Positions 37,802-49,582 of a DNA stretch of 64,000 bases are shown one piece after another. The DNA comes from Neonectria sp. B-13 (lineage: Eukaryota; Ascomycota; Sordariomycetes; Hypocreales; Nectriaceae), in assembly GCA_002682825.1 (NCBI GenBank), contig NOKP01000022.1:744001-808000 (forward strand), written 5' to 3'. The notes beneath the pieces are model-generated. The model had not been told where the DNA came from, did no database searches, and saw only the letters and a program-made list of their open reading frames with translations. The stretch's first letter is position 1. Each line of letters opens with the position of its first letter. The position numbers and the translations under genes were made by a program.

Positions 37802-40039
37802 ATGGCGAAGAGAACCTGGACTGATGTAAATTGGGACGATATTATCGGAGTGGACGATGGGCTTATCACCGGATTGCCAACACCTGCAGTATGTTGTGTC
37901 TTTTGATGTATGGTGGTTTGGAGCGCGGCACGGCTAATCCTCACTGTAGTCGTCAACTCGATCAAAACCAAGAGGCCAGAGCGTGGAGCAAAACCGCAGA
38001 AGCCCCAGCTCGATCAACGGCCGTGCAAATGCCGACACCCTCCTGCCACAGATATCGAGAAGGATAACAGCCTGCATAGAGTGCCGAAAACGCAAGGTAC
38101 GATAGCATGTCGATGAAGAAGCGCGCAGTAGCTAACAGTGCTAGATCAAATGCTTAATGGAAGCAAGTGGTTCGCCTTGTCGCAGATGCGCAAAGCGCAA
38201 ATCGAAGTGCGTCTTGAGTAAAAGTGTGCAGGCCATTATGGATGAAAAGTCACCGTACGTATTCCTGAACACTTCAGACGAAAAACATCTTTCGTTTGCT
38301 CACAAGGACCAGATACTCGGAGAATGTTCTGAGGGACTTGCGCAACGTCCACGCTGCTCTCAATTCGGTCGTAAACACACTTGACCTCCCGGAACTCTCT
38401 CCACTGCTTAGTTCTACCACGAGCGCACAGAAAGACTCAGTGATGACGCACTGCCCTAGTGAAGCGCGAAGGTCCTTCTCACCGACTCCCTTAGAAGACG
38501 TGCCAACCTTTGACATGTCTCCGAAGACGACGCATGAGTACGAGGGCCTTCCGGATGTCCCCATTCACTCACTATACACGTTGACCAAGATGAGCGCGTT
38601 GAAATCGCCTGAGAATGTTGTGTTTGAGCAGCCAGGTCGAGGGATAGACGATTTCATCGCTCGAGGGTCACTTGCTCATGCAGATGCAGAACGACTCTTC
38701 ACGCTATACCGAGACCAACTGGATTCACATATGTATGGCATTGGTTGTCGCTACCAGACTCTCGATGCCTTACGACAGCATTCTCCTATACTGACGGCGG
38801 CTTCTCTTACTGTCGCAGCGCTTCATGACCCAGTGGCTGATAGGGTATACGAAGTTTGCAAAGCTGAATTTCGTCGCCTTACAGGGAAATCCATGTTCAA
38901 CCGATCTGTTGATCAAGATTGTCTTCGCGCTTTGTGCATTGCCTCGTACTGGCTAATTGATCTATCATGGATGGTCTCCGGGTATGCTATTCGTCGGGGT
39001 GCTGAGTGCAATCTTCACTCTAGTCAGGACCAAGTTGCGAAAGAGCAGAACGCTGAGGCAGCCGAATCTACAAGGCTGTGGTATCTTCTCTTCATATGCG
39101 ACCAGCAACTCGCCACTGTTTACGGGAGGCCATCGATGATTCGGGAGATTCAAGGCTGGGAGAGTTTCCTAGAGTCTAACTTCGTTACTGAGCAAGACAA
39201 GGGACTCATTGCTAATGCTGCATTGATGAATATCTTGAGTAATATTCGAGAAGTGTTCGGCAGTATCAAACACGAGCTGGCCACCAAAGTGAACAACTCG
39301 CATTACATGCATTTCCAGCAACAGCTTGACCAATGGTATGGGCGATGGTCAAAGGAGCTTTCCGGTACTAAGCCCCCCCAGATGATGCAGTTCGTGATTG
39401 GTATCCTGCTGACTCTCGACCGAATAAGCTCCGCTAATTGAATCGGTCACTCGCAAAGAGGCACTGCTACACCTAAATCTCGCGCAACTTTACCTCTACT
39501 CTCATGTCTTCCAACGCGCCTCTGACGACAACGTCCTTCCTCTCCATTCTTACGACCACGCCTCAAAAGCTGTATCCGCAGCAATAACCGTCATCGACTT
39601 TCTTACAACAGACCCGGATCTTTTGGCTGGCATGGTAAGAATGCCGTCATATATTTATTCTATGAAGGCCTTTGCATGTATGCTCCTTATCAAAGTGACC
39701 GTCCAGTACGGTGACCAGCTTATTGGAAAGAGCCATGTTTATACGCTGGTATCTTCAATGGCACGCCATTTACAGTCTCATCCAGTTGGTAAATGGCACC
39801 CAGCACATCTGATGGCAGAGGGTTTGGAACAAGAGCTATTGAGACTCGACACCACAGCCCCACGGCAGAGTCCTTCTGTTCAAGATCAATCAATTGACCA
39901 GACGAACATCGATGATGTTTTCATGGCCCAGGAATGCCTAGGTGGGGATTCTCTGCTTGATCAAGACCTATGTTTCGGGGTGTCACCTGAGTTCCTGTTT
40001 CATGCGGGTTTGAGCGTAGATGGACCCCTGGCGCTTTAA
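37802..40039 (+). CDS. Zn2Cys6 fungal transcription factor (second of the tandem pair)
   Basis: Exons 37802..37888, 37950..38096, 38145..38254, 38307..about 39400 and about 39459..40039, some 672 residues. The zinc cluster CIECRKRKIKC ... CRRCAKRKSKC spans intron 2, an unusual place shared with the upstream neighbour, whose cluster is also split. The regulatory domain includes PILTAASLTVAALHD, ALCIASYWLIDL and 'RLWYLLFICDQQLATVYGRPS', typical of PF04082-type proteins. The last intron is uncertain: donor 39401 with acceptor 39458 (58 nt) or donor 39365 with acceptor 39428 (63 nt) both keep the frame. The lone start ATG 37802 precedes a good gtatgt donor after 29 codons. Confidence 0.8.
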
Positions 40040-40772
40040 AAGTACATGTGCTCTTTCAGGTACAGTTTATTTCTTGATACAAGAGATTATACGCACGTAA
40101 ATAGTTTAAACATGGCAGTGAAATGATATAATTGGCTTGCACTATGTTCAGGAACCCAAGCGACTCTAAATTACCATGATAACGTTCTAATCTTTCCGAC
40201 CTTGTTTTCATATGAGACTTCCAACTAGTTCTTAGACTTTACCCGCCTCCAGCGATGTCGGATAATACTTTGTTGACCTCGTTCCACTTTAAGAAAGTAT
40301 GTAAATGAACAAAACATAGGTCGCTACAACCGGTGGTTTGATTTCGCTTTGACCTCGTGAGCTCTAGGTATCTTCAATCATAGCTCTAAGAATATCAAAA
40401 CTTGAGAGAAGTCTTCTCCATACGAACCCTATCTATTTAGTTGCGAAGGTTACTTGTATACCCAACTCCGGTAAGAGTTGAAGATGAAGCTATTGCTATT
40501 AGATAGCTGTTGTTTACCTTTGGATCGGAATGGTTCATCCGGACCGACGCAACCTCCGACCCGAATCACGACCAAATGTTGGTCGAGGGGTATGTGAGGG
40601 TGTCGTGATCAATACATGGATTTATTAAGGTCAAATTGCACGATAGTCCGTGTTTAGCCAACTATGAGATGAGTAATACATGTAGGCTTCAATCATCCGC
40701 TCCCACATATCCTTGATACCCCCTCATTCTCCATCGGGCATGCCAGCGTGTATGTCCTGTCAAGGCAGTTAT
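40040..40772. other. Convergent intergenic region
   Basis: 3' flanks of the regulator and the sugar-type transporter; AT-rich, no feature recognised. Confidence 0.55.
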
Positions 40773-42623
40773 TTACACACCACCCTTCTCGTGCACATCC
40801 TCCACCGTAGACACACCACCTGGCTTCTCATCCAGTCTTTCGATAATATCCTCACCAGCAAAAAGGCGATCGACGTCTTCGAGCTCAAGGCCCTTTGTCT
40901 CCGGGAAGAAGAGAAAGATAATGGGCACCCAAGTGGCATTCAAGACTGCAAAGATAATGTACGTCTTCCAACCGATGTTGTCGATCGCAATAGGAGTGAT
41001 TTGCACAATCATCTGGGGTCCACGTTAGACGCCGAGGGGATGACGCGGACTGAGAAGTAACTTACATAATTGAAGATCCAGTTTGCAGCAGTGGAAATTG
41101 ATGAACCCCGTTGTCGCAAACGCAATGGAAGAATTTCAGAGCTAATGCCAATTAATAACATTCATAATCTCGTGGGTGATGTGTAACTCACGGATAGACC
41201 CAGACAGTAGCCTGGAAACCGATTGTGAATGCTCCCTGAAAGACAAAGAGCATGGCGGCAGCCCCGATACCGGCTGAGTGTGCAATTGAGGTTTTGTTTT
41301 CAACCTGGTAGATGAGACCGGCTTGGATGGCCATAACTGCTGCCATCACACTGATCATGGACAGGAGCTAGAGTGGTGTCAGAGATCGAACTCTCAATGA
41401 TAGAACAGGAATCTTACCAGTGGCCGTCTTCCTACACGGTCGATCAATAGCCAGGGGATGAATGATGCTAGGAAAAACCAGGTCTGCAAGAAACCTGACA
41501 TGAGTGCCGACATTTTGGGGCTAAATCCAATGCTTTGCTCGAACAAGGTGCTTGTATAGTCAGTGAGGGTGTTAGCAAAGTCTTCTACCATCGCGAATCA
41601 AATGTGCCTTACAGATCACTGCGTTGATTCCACCAAGTTGCTGGAAACTCTGGATAGCACACGCGATGAGTAGTCTCCTTTGAGACTTGATGCGGTCGTT
41701 CTTGAGAAGGTCCTTCCAAGAGCCGGCACCGATCGATGCCTCGACTGCGACAGTTTGAATAATCGAGTTATGTAGGCGTCGCACCTCCATATCATCTACC
41801 GAAGTAGCATGAATCTTGGCAAGGACCTTCAGGCTGTCATCCGGCCGATCGTGGGAGGCGAGCCATCGTGGGGTTTCTGGGATGATCATCAGGATAGCCA
41901 GCATTGGCAAGATGCAGAAGCATTGAAGGATGACAGGAATCCTCCAAGCGTAGCTTCCCATATGAGTGGAAAAGGCGTAGTCGATCCAATAGACGAGGAA
42001 GATGCCGAAGTTGAGAGTCGAAAGCTGGGCACAAACATCTGTACACTGTTAGTAGGCTAGTCGCTTTTCATACCCTCGGGTCAACGTACACATTCCGCGG
42101 CTTGATTTAGGACTGAATTCGGCTTGAAGGACGGGCACGGTTGAGTTTATGATGCCCATTCCGACACCGGATACAATTCGTCCAACAATAAGCTGAGGTC
42201 GACCGAATGCTGACGCTTGCAGAACAGCACCAGCGATCATAATCCACGCGCCGATGGCAATGGTGCGGCGACGGCCAAGCTTTTCTCCAAAGACGGCGGA
42301 CGCAATTGATCCAAAGAAACAGCCAACTGCGAAGGAAAACGTCATTAGTGACTGATCATCGTAGTGAGCGTGACAGATGCATACTTTCGTAGATGGCGAC
42401 GATCAAACCGATCATATCAGACTCGGGGCTATCGAAAGTCGAATTGAATGCAGGCGAATTGACTGAAGGAGGATATTAGTACAAAGACATATTTAATCCA
42501 AGAATCCTACTTACCAAGACCTCCCATAAGGCCATTGTCAAACCCAATCAGCATAAAGCCCAATGAGGTCAATACGGTGACGGTCAAAATGAGCGCACGC
42601 CCCTCTAACTCGACCGGAGCCAT
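40773..42623 (-). CDS. MFS sugar transporter family, one intron boundary abnormal
   Basis: Exons 42623..42515, 42462..42385, 42326..42090, 42038..41613, 41581..41418, 41367..41192, 41141..41066 and 41012..40773 give 501 residues. Marks of the sugar porter family: GFDNGLMGG, FGEKLGRRRTIAIGA, GRIVSGVGMGIINSTVPVLQ, PETPRWL, QSFQQLGGINAV, DRVGRRPL, 'WVYPSEILPLRLRQRGSS' and FPETKGLELEDVD. Twelve membrane spans; proton-coupled uptake of a hexose or related solute is likely. The intron after GGINAVI is odd. The only in-frame AG acceptor makes a 31-nt intron (41582-41612), too short for this genome. Family fit points to 41560 as exon start, where the sequence reads CACTG|AC with TG instead of AG. The gene may be damaged or spliced unusually. 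Confidence 0.82.
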
Positions 42624-43228
42624 GTTGGCGATGGTGCAAGACGTATGGGATTGTTTTCAATCTCAATCTCAATCGAGCTGAGACAAAGATATCTACAGCA
42701 GTAAAGAAAGGGTCTGATAGAGAGCCTATGAAGCATATTGCTCAATGCCCCGGGGGTAGCCACTTTTTAAGGAGATCCGGCCCAGACTCGCTTGTAACGG
42801 ACTGTTTCTCCTGGTTTGGAGAATTCGCGGGGTCTCCACAGATCATGTGAGGGGAGGATTCTGGGGTAGAGAGCCACCTGGGGTTCTGAACACTCTGCTC
42901 GGCAAATGACAAGGATGTTCAATTGCCGTTCAAACACCGAAGCCTAGCTCACCAAATGTTCAAGCGGTGAGTTCTCTAATTGGATATAGCTCGACACGAA
43001 TGGCGCTAGAACCCACGCCGAAATGAGTGGGGTTGGATGGGCTATCGGCAATAGCTTCAGGTCATATGCCGCGGCAATCCACGTTCGGCGAATGAAGCTA
43101 TCTCCAAGGCCGTGGACTAATGTTACCAAGACTCTTTAAAGGACAAAATATCCAAGGCTCGATGTGTTTGCCACTCTCTTTTAATGCATTTGACTAGCTT
43201 CCTTCCGCCCTAACTCATCACACTTACA
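42624..43228. other. Divergent intergenic region
   Basis: Promoters of the sugar-type MFS (-) and the SDR (+). Several GGGG-containing runs but no TGTGGGG. No gene supported. Confidence 0.55.
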
Positions 43229-44408
43229 ATGGCCACTATTCATCTTCAAACCGTCGACAACCAATTGCAAGGCCGCTTGGCTCTTGTCACTGGCTCAAGG
43301 TACATGGGATCCTTCCCCGAGTTATTTAACTAGAGAATCTGACAGCGCACCAGTGGAGGAATTGGATCAGCTTGTGCTAGGACATTAGCGGCTGAAGGAT
43401 GCGATGTAGCGCTGCATTATTCTTCGAGCCAGGTAAGTAATCAAGAAGCCGTCATTGTGAATGATCTTCTGATGTAAAGAGTTTTAGGGAAAGGCAGAGT
43501 CTTTAGCCAGCGAGTTGAGAGAGAAGTACCCTTCACAACTGTTCGTTCCTGTACCGGCAGATCTTTCGTCCCGAGACGCGACCCGAGCACTTGTTCAAAA
43601 CTGTCTAGAGCATGCAGAGATCGCCAGCAAGCATAAGGCCATCTCTATCTTAGTCGCAAATGCTGGACTCGGCCGCCGTATTCGAGACGTACAAGATATT
43701 GGAGAGGAAGACTGGGATGAAATGATGGAGGTTAACACACGAAGCCAATTTGTTGTGACAAAGGCTTGCTTACCTGGAATGCGAAGCCAAGGCTGGGGAC
43801 GTGTGGTTCTAATTGGAAGCATTGCAAGCCGTGGTGGTGGTCTAAATGGCTGCCATTATGCTGCTTCTAAAGGCGCTCTTTGGTAAGGTTGGATCCATCA
43901 TTACATTCGTCAGCCAACTTACAGTGTCTAGCTCGATGGGTCTAAACCTAGCCACTTTGTTAGCTCCTGAGGGAGTCACAGTTAACATGGTAAGAACGTG
44001 AACTAGTCTTCGGAACAGATCTGCTGCACAACTTGTACAATGCTCACGCTGTTCTTCTTACAGGTCTTACCAGCAATGATCGGTTCAACGGGAATGATTC
44101 CCGCGCCAAAACAAACGTGAGTAATACAAGCGACTAATATCAATGAGGAGGAACTGACAATGAGAAACTAGGACCTGGACAGAAGACTGCAATCTAAAGA
44201 ACCTTATGTCTACGGACCCTGGCCTAGCCATCGCCGGAAGTGTCCCTGTTCACCGGCTGGGCTCCCCACAAGAAGTTTGCAACGTCGTGGCAATGTTTGT
44301 TCCCCCAAGCATGAGTAATTATGTCAAAAACTAATAAGCGTGAATAGGTTTGTAAAGACAGGATATATGACTGGTCAGGAGGTCATATTAGCTGGAGGGC
44401 TGAAATGA
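43229..44408 (+). CDS. Short-chain dehydrogenase/reductase
   Basis: Exons 43229..43299, 43354..43432, 43488..43882, 43932..43989, 44064..44116, 44172..44294 and 44348..44408 give 279 residues. Motifs: GSSGGIGSA (made across intron 1), LVANAGLG, the Ser in VVLIGSIAS, and YAASKGAL with the YxxxK pair. The end, TGYMTGQEVILAGGLK, is the usual C-terminus of the 3-oxoacyl-ACP-reductase-like branch. All introns have clear donors; the fourth acceptor was set at gtctag because the earlier cag gives a stop codon. An NAD(P)-dependent oxidoreductase with unknown substrate. Confidence 0.9.
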
Positions 44409-45534
44409 ACTCAATGCAAGGGATCTCTCGTCTCGGCCTCAAGCAGCAGAGAAGATGCAACTGTTCGATCACTTGAGAATTAGAACCAAGGATCTGATGA
44501 CTGTTGTACATAGCTGCTAGATTGATAGAAGCTCAAGCCTAAAGAACTGAAGCGTTATGGATAGACATGCTCACAGACGCAGATACTGCAAGCGACCGAG
44601 ATAAGCTGGTGAAGATGGTGGCCCATGAAAGGATACAGATGATAATGAGGCACTTGGTAAGGTTTGAGCAGGCGGGACTTGCACCTATCAATCTAGTTTC
44701 AAGATCAAATGCCGCAAGCAAACAAAGAGAGGAAAGATCCGGCAGCTCATCCCATAGTGTGCACTCGGTATAAACAAAACCGGAGGGTCAATAAAAGACA
44801 CCGACGTAAAAGGAAACTATCGCTCATCATCTCATTTCCCTTTAATCCCGCGCTCGATTATCACTCCATTTTCCATTCGCTGTGTTGGTATTGGCCCCTG
44901 TGCTTGTTCGATCTGATTTTTAAATTCCCCGATTTATCAGATGCTCTGCACGACACAAAAAGCCTGCTTCTCGGTATCGACTGACGTCTTAGTAAGAAGA
45001 GGCAATTGTTGATACGAAGCACGATCATCTGTGCGTTCACGGAAATATACCGGTACCAAGATCGGAATGTGGAACGGTTTTCAAGGATCAAGTGCCGTTG
45101 GCCGTATATCCGGATTACGCCGATCGGATGTTCACTCACCGATCTTCGGGATCCACCCAAAAGACAGCCACCGAACCGGCGGCTCACGAGTTTCCCTTAT
45201 TGCTCACTCAAAGACTTGAACCTCTCCACTATAAGTTAGTTCCGCACCCACAAATGGCCAGACCACTGCGTGAGTGTGGATGGGCTGACAATAGCAACTT
45301 AGTTTTTAGTGACTATTTGATTGATCAGTCGACGTGTGGATCATATATCACCATCACAAGAGCTGTCATACCACATTATTTGGGTCTGTCACGACAGTTG
45401 TGGCCGGCCTAAGGGTTCACGTTGGATATAAAACCTACGTTTACTACCGTAGATTCTTCCGTTTCGCAAAGACACCTTTCTTCTTCCTAATTGACTTATA
45501 CATCCATCCACTCAATCTCCCAAATTAAATCAAG
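44409..45534. other. Intergenic region
   Basis: About 1.1 kb before the NmrA-like gene. Several short open frames without family likeness; no repeat recognised. The final 60 bases are CT/A-rich promoter sequence. Confidence 0.5.
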
Positions 45535-46488
45535 ATGCCCAAATTCGTTCTCACGGGTGCGGACGGAAACCTCGGGAGCGTTGCGGCTTCGTACGCAATT
45601 GAGATTGCCAAGCCAGACGACGAGCTCACCTTCACCACCTACAAGTTGGAAGCCATCCCTGCCGCTACCCTCGAGGCGTGGAAGAGCAAAGGCGTCAACG
45701 TTTGCGTCGCCAGCTATGACGACATTGAGAGTCTCAAGACCGCCTTCGCTGGTGCTGAGGCTGTGACGCTGGTGTCGACATGGTTGTTCGGCGAAGGACG
45801 ACGACGCCAGGCCAGGACCGTCATCGAAGCCGCGAAAGCCTGCGGCGTCAAGCGCATCTGCTACACTTCGTTCGTTGGGGCCGGCATCCAGGCTGAGAAG
45901 GAGGAGGACATTCCTTTCCTTCCCCGCGACCACCACGTCATAGAAAGTTACATCTACGCCTCAGGGTTGGAGTATAATATCCAGCGAAACTATCTTTATG
46001 CCGACAATATCCCCACCCTCTTCGGGTCGTCCTGGAAGTTCTGTGGCGATAGGTGGTTGACGAATAGCCATGGTGCATCTGGCGCCTACGTTTCACGAGA
46101 AGACTGTGGCCGCGTCCTTGCTGCTCTGTTGCTCGGAAAGGGCGAGACAAATACGGTATACGACGTCACCGGCCCCGAGGCTGTTACCAACGAGGAAGTG
46201 TTCAACTGGATCTGCAGTCAATCTGGCTACCAAGGAAAAATCGTGGATATGCCGGACGAGGAATTGAAGGAGTACTGGCTGGGTCGCGGACTACCGACAG
46301 ACTTCTTTGGTGACTTCTCAGCATTGCCTATGAAGCTTTGCATTGGAGATCTGCTCTGCTGTGGTGAAATGGTAGCGCGAGGGTTTATGCAGGAGACGAG
46401 CGACACTGTTGAGAAGCTGACTGGCCGCAAACCAGCTCCCTTCCAAGAGGCCCTGCTCAAGTACAAGGACCTCTTTCCACGGTCTTAA
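45535..46488 (+). CDS. NmrA-like NAD(P)-binding protein
   Basis: Single exon, 317 residues. Begins MPKFVLTGADGNLGS, giving the GxxGxxG dinucleotide-binding loop of atypical SDRs. Further marks are AEAVTLVSTWLFGEGR and ACGVKRICYTSFVGAG. The group (NmrA/HSCARG and isoflavone-reductase-like, NAD(P)H:quinone-type proteins) includes both redox sensors lacking the catalytic Tyr and true reductases. I cannot tell which applies here. Cytosolic by sequence. Good ATG context (caagATG). Downstream on the same strand is a DHA2-type transporter. Confidence 0.88.
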   Translation: MPKFVLTGADGNLGSVAASYAIEIAKPDDELTFTTYKLEAIPAATLEAWKSKGVNVCVASYDDIESLKTAFAGAEAVTLVSTWLFGEGRRRQARTVIEAAKACGVKRICYTSFVGAGIQAEKEEDIPFLPRDHHVIESYIYASGLEYNIQRNYLYADNIPTLFGSSWKFCGDRWLTNSHGASGAYVSREDCGRVLAALLLGKGETNTVYDVTGPEAVTNEEVFNWICSQSGYQGKIVDMPDEELKEYWLGRGLPTDFFGDFSALPMKLCIGDLLCCGEMVARGFMQETSDTVEKLTGRKPAPFQEALLKYKDLFPRS

Positions 46489-47100
46489 GAGTGACGGGGT
46501 AATTCTTCGTATCGAGATTTAATTTAATTGTAACACTTTATATTATTAGACCGTAACTTGGACAATGTCTGCATTCCTGTGCCATTGCCAATAGAGAGGC
46601 TGTATCTCTGTCTTCTCGTAGCGAACGGGTCTTCGACATACTCTTCTGCATCTGATTCGCGGTGCAGAAAATATTTCATGAAAACATAGACTGAAGAAAC
46701 CTTTTTGGTTCACTAAGCAGGTCTCATGTCACAGTCTTCCTATTCTTTACGTGTGCCAGGGTTAAGAAGTCAGTCATGCTCCAAACCTCGGGAGAGAAAA
46801 AAACCCATTGAATCAAGACGACTGGCCAATCCAATGCCCAGGCTCTATCTCACGACATCGTCGGTTATGGATGGCGTACTGGAGTTGGTGGAGACACCAG
46901 TGGCGAGTGATAAGAGTTTAGCATCACGCTCCACCCACAACACAACCCAAAGGCCCTGAAAAATATGACAATTGCGAGCCCACATAGACCCACGTCTATC
47001 TGTTCGCTCTGAAAAATCTTTCATTTACCTAAATAAGTTGTGCGAGGTAGAGAACCAAAAACTTGTTGATTAATCAAAGTCCCTGAACGATAGTGCCATC
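46489..47100. other. Intergenic region
   Basis: 3' flank of the NmrA-like gene and promoter of the MFS gene; nothing else supported. Confidence 0.55.
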
Positions 47101-49034
47101 ATGAACCATCATCGTGTGTCTCTGGATGTTGACGCTGTGGTTGAAGACGGTGAACCTCTCGGCCGTCGCATATCAGCCCTAGAGGAAGTGCCGTCGCTCG
47201 TGCCACCGCCTGGCCTTCCTGGGATGCCTCTGGCCCGTCGACGAAGCACCGCGTCTCGCGCTACGGTCGGGGAAGACAGTCGTCCAGAAGATCTAGCGTC
47301 CCTGGTCCGCAGCGCCTCAGCAATCAGTCGGCTCCATTCGCAGGACAGGCGAGAGTCACAGGATAGTCTATTCGAGTTGCCGACTATCCAGCGGCCGCGT
47401 GCCGTGAAGCCAGGACCGGAAAGTACCATTCGAGAGGTGCCCTCAACTTTGACCACTCCTATACCGACCCGTCCATCATCGCCTACACTGAACTTTGCAA
47501 CTTCAGACTCACCGTCGCCAGAGGGACCTTCGGGAACCCAAACCCCGGCCGAGTACGAGATAGGGACTGGACAAGCCTATCCAGATGTTGGCACCATTGC
47601 CTCCACACGAGGTGCGGTGATCCTACTCTGCACCTGCGGCGCTCAGTTGATGGACAATGTCTTCATGACGGGAGTCAACATTGCCCTGCCCGCTATCCAA
47701 AAGGATTTCAACGTTCCGAGCGGCGACCTGCAGTGGCTTATCTCAGCCTACACACTTACTTTCGGCGGCTTCCTTCTTCTCTCCGGTGTCCTTGCTGACA
47801 GATATGGACGGAGACTGGTATTTTGCGCCGGCATGGCTCTTTTGAGTATCTGGACCTTGGCTGACGGTGTTGCAACGTCGTTTATCCAGCTCGCCATCTT
47901 CCGTGCTCTCCAAGGAATCGGTGCCGCCGTTACTGTGCCGTCAGCTGTAGGCATCATCAGCAACTACTTTGTAAGCAAGGATCGCACATTGGCTTTGACC
48001 ATTTTCGGAGCAGCCGGCGCAGTCGGCTTCTGTCTTGGTCTCATTTTTGGGGGGTTCCTCACTTCCTCCCTCGGCTGGCGCTACGTGTTTTATGTCTCTA
48101 CGTGCGTGACAGGTCTCTTGGGAATTCTTGGCTGGTTCGTTCTTCCCAAGGATCGCGTCGATGGCCAGGTGAGGCCCAAGTTGGATTTTGCTGGAGCTGG
48201 CTTATCGACAGCCGGCCTGATCTTGTTGAGTTTCGTGCTCTCAAGTGGAGGAGAATACGGCTGGGGCAAAGCCTTCGTCATCGTTTTGCTGGTCCTCAGT
48301 GTTCTTCTCATCGTTCTCTTTACCTACGTGGAGAAAAAGGTCCCAAACCCCATTATGCCGCTGTCCCTTTGGAAACTGGAAAACTTTGCCGCACTCTGGA
48401 TCGGGGGCTTTGGTAAGTGCACGCAGCTCACCAAACACGAAATTGCTCGCTCGTTACTGACGGTTCCCCAGTCTCATATGGCGGTTACCAGACCACAATC
48501 TATTTTACGACTCTCATCGCCCAGGAGGTGAACCAGCTGAGCGCCGGCCAAACTGCTCTCCGATTCCTTCCCATGGGGTGCACGGGTTTCGTCGTTAGCC
48601 TGTCAATGTCTCGGTTGCTAGAGAACTGTAACACCAAGGCTCTTCTAGTCACAGGGATGGCTATTTGTGCTATTGCTCCCGTCCCCTCGGCGCTCATGAA
48701 AGAGGGGGACATTGACTTTTGGAAGCATGTCTTTCCAACTACCATTATTGGTGTTGCAGGCACCACCATTGTATACTGCACCATCACAGTCGTGCTATTG
48801 GACTCGGTGCCAACTAATGTCAAAAGTCTGTGCGGTGGCATGATCAACACCGCTTTTCAGATAGGTAGTGGAGTGGGACTTGCCCTTGCGAGTGCTATAG
48901 TTCAGGCCGTGGACACTCGAAAGGGCCACAGCATGTTGCAACAGTATTGCACCGGACTTTGGTGCTGTGTTGGTCTTGCTGGCATCGGGGTGGTGGCCAG
49001 TAGTGTTGGCATCAAGAACAGAAGTCGACTTTAG
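47101..49034 (+). CDS. MFS transporter, DHA2 (14-TM drug efflux) type
   Basis: Exons 47101..48412 and 48472..49034 give 624 residues. A hydrophilic N-terminal tail of about 165 residues, rich in Ser/Pro/Arg, precedes the first membrane span. The motif-A loop is GVLADRYGRR, motif B-like is FRALQGIGAAVTVPSA, and motif C-like is 'GAVGFCLGLIFGGFLTSS'. About fourteen spans can be drawn, as in DHA2 family multidrug or toxin-efflux pumps such as those of secondary-metabolite clusters. The single intron has donor gtaagt and acceptor ccccag. Plasma membrane; probably efflux of a hydrophobic compound by proton antiport. The substrate is unknown. Confidence 0.9.
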
Positions 49035-49582
49035 AGGGAAACCTGATGAGGAGGTATCTGATTAACCAAAAAGCACGACGGACTACGGGATTGATCACGC
49101 GTCTTGTCAGATCATCATCATTCCCTGTAGTGATAAGACATACATGTTTTCTCTTTCCGAACTGCAACATGAAGTTTCTTATTAGCGGAGCAAGGCGAAC
49201 CGGGGTCATCATGAATCGTGCGCTTACACATACGGAGTAATTATTGACACTATAACGATTAATCTAAGACGCCAAAAATACCATATTCTGCTTATAGAAG
49301 CTATTCTATGAACAAGTCTCTATTTACCCTCCAGATCGTCGCTGTATCAGTGATACTGTCTCGTCTTGCTACGACTGCCACGTATATAGATAGCTACCGA
49401 CGGAAGGTGACCCATGTGTTCCGGCAGGGCGGAAGAGCGATGCAGAATCAACTGGTGTGTGTAAGTATTGTATTTTCCAAGCTATACAGAGCCCATCGCG
49501 AGAGTATTGACGTCAAAGTAAGTATTGGGGACTGTAAGTGGGTTTGTGGACTCTAAGACTGCCATATAATTCATATCCCAGT
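49035..49582. other. Convergent intergenic region
   Basis: Between the DHA2 gene and the zinc dehydrogenase. One short frame (49308-49556) has no recognisable likeness; otherwise empty. Confidence 0.5.

Noticed and set aside
49308..49556. Small open frame between the DHA2 transporter and the zinc dehydrogenase
   Set aside because: No recognisable domain, no promoter sign, and in a convergent 3' region.
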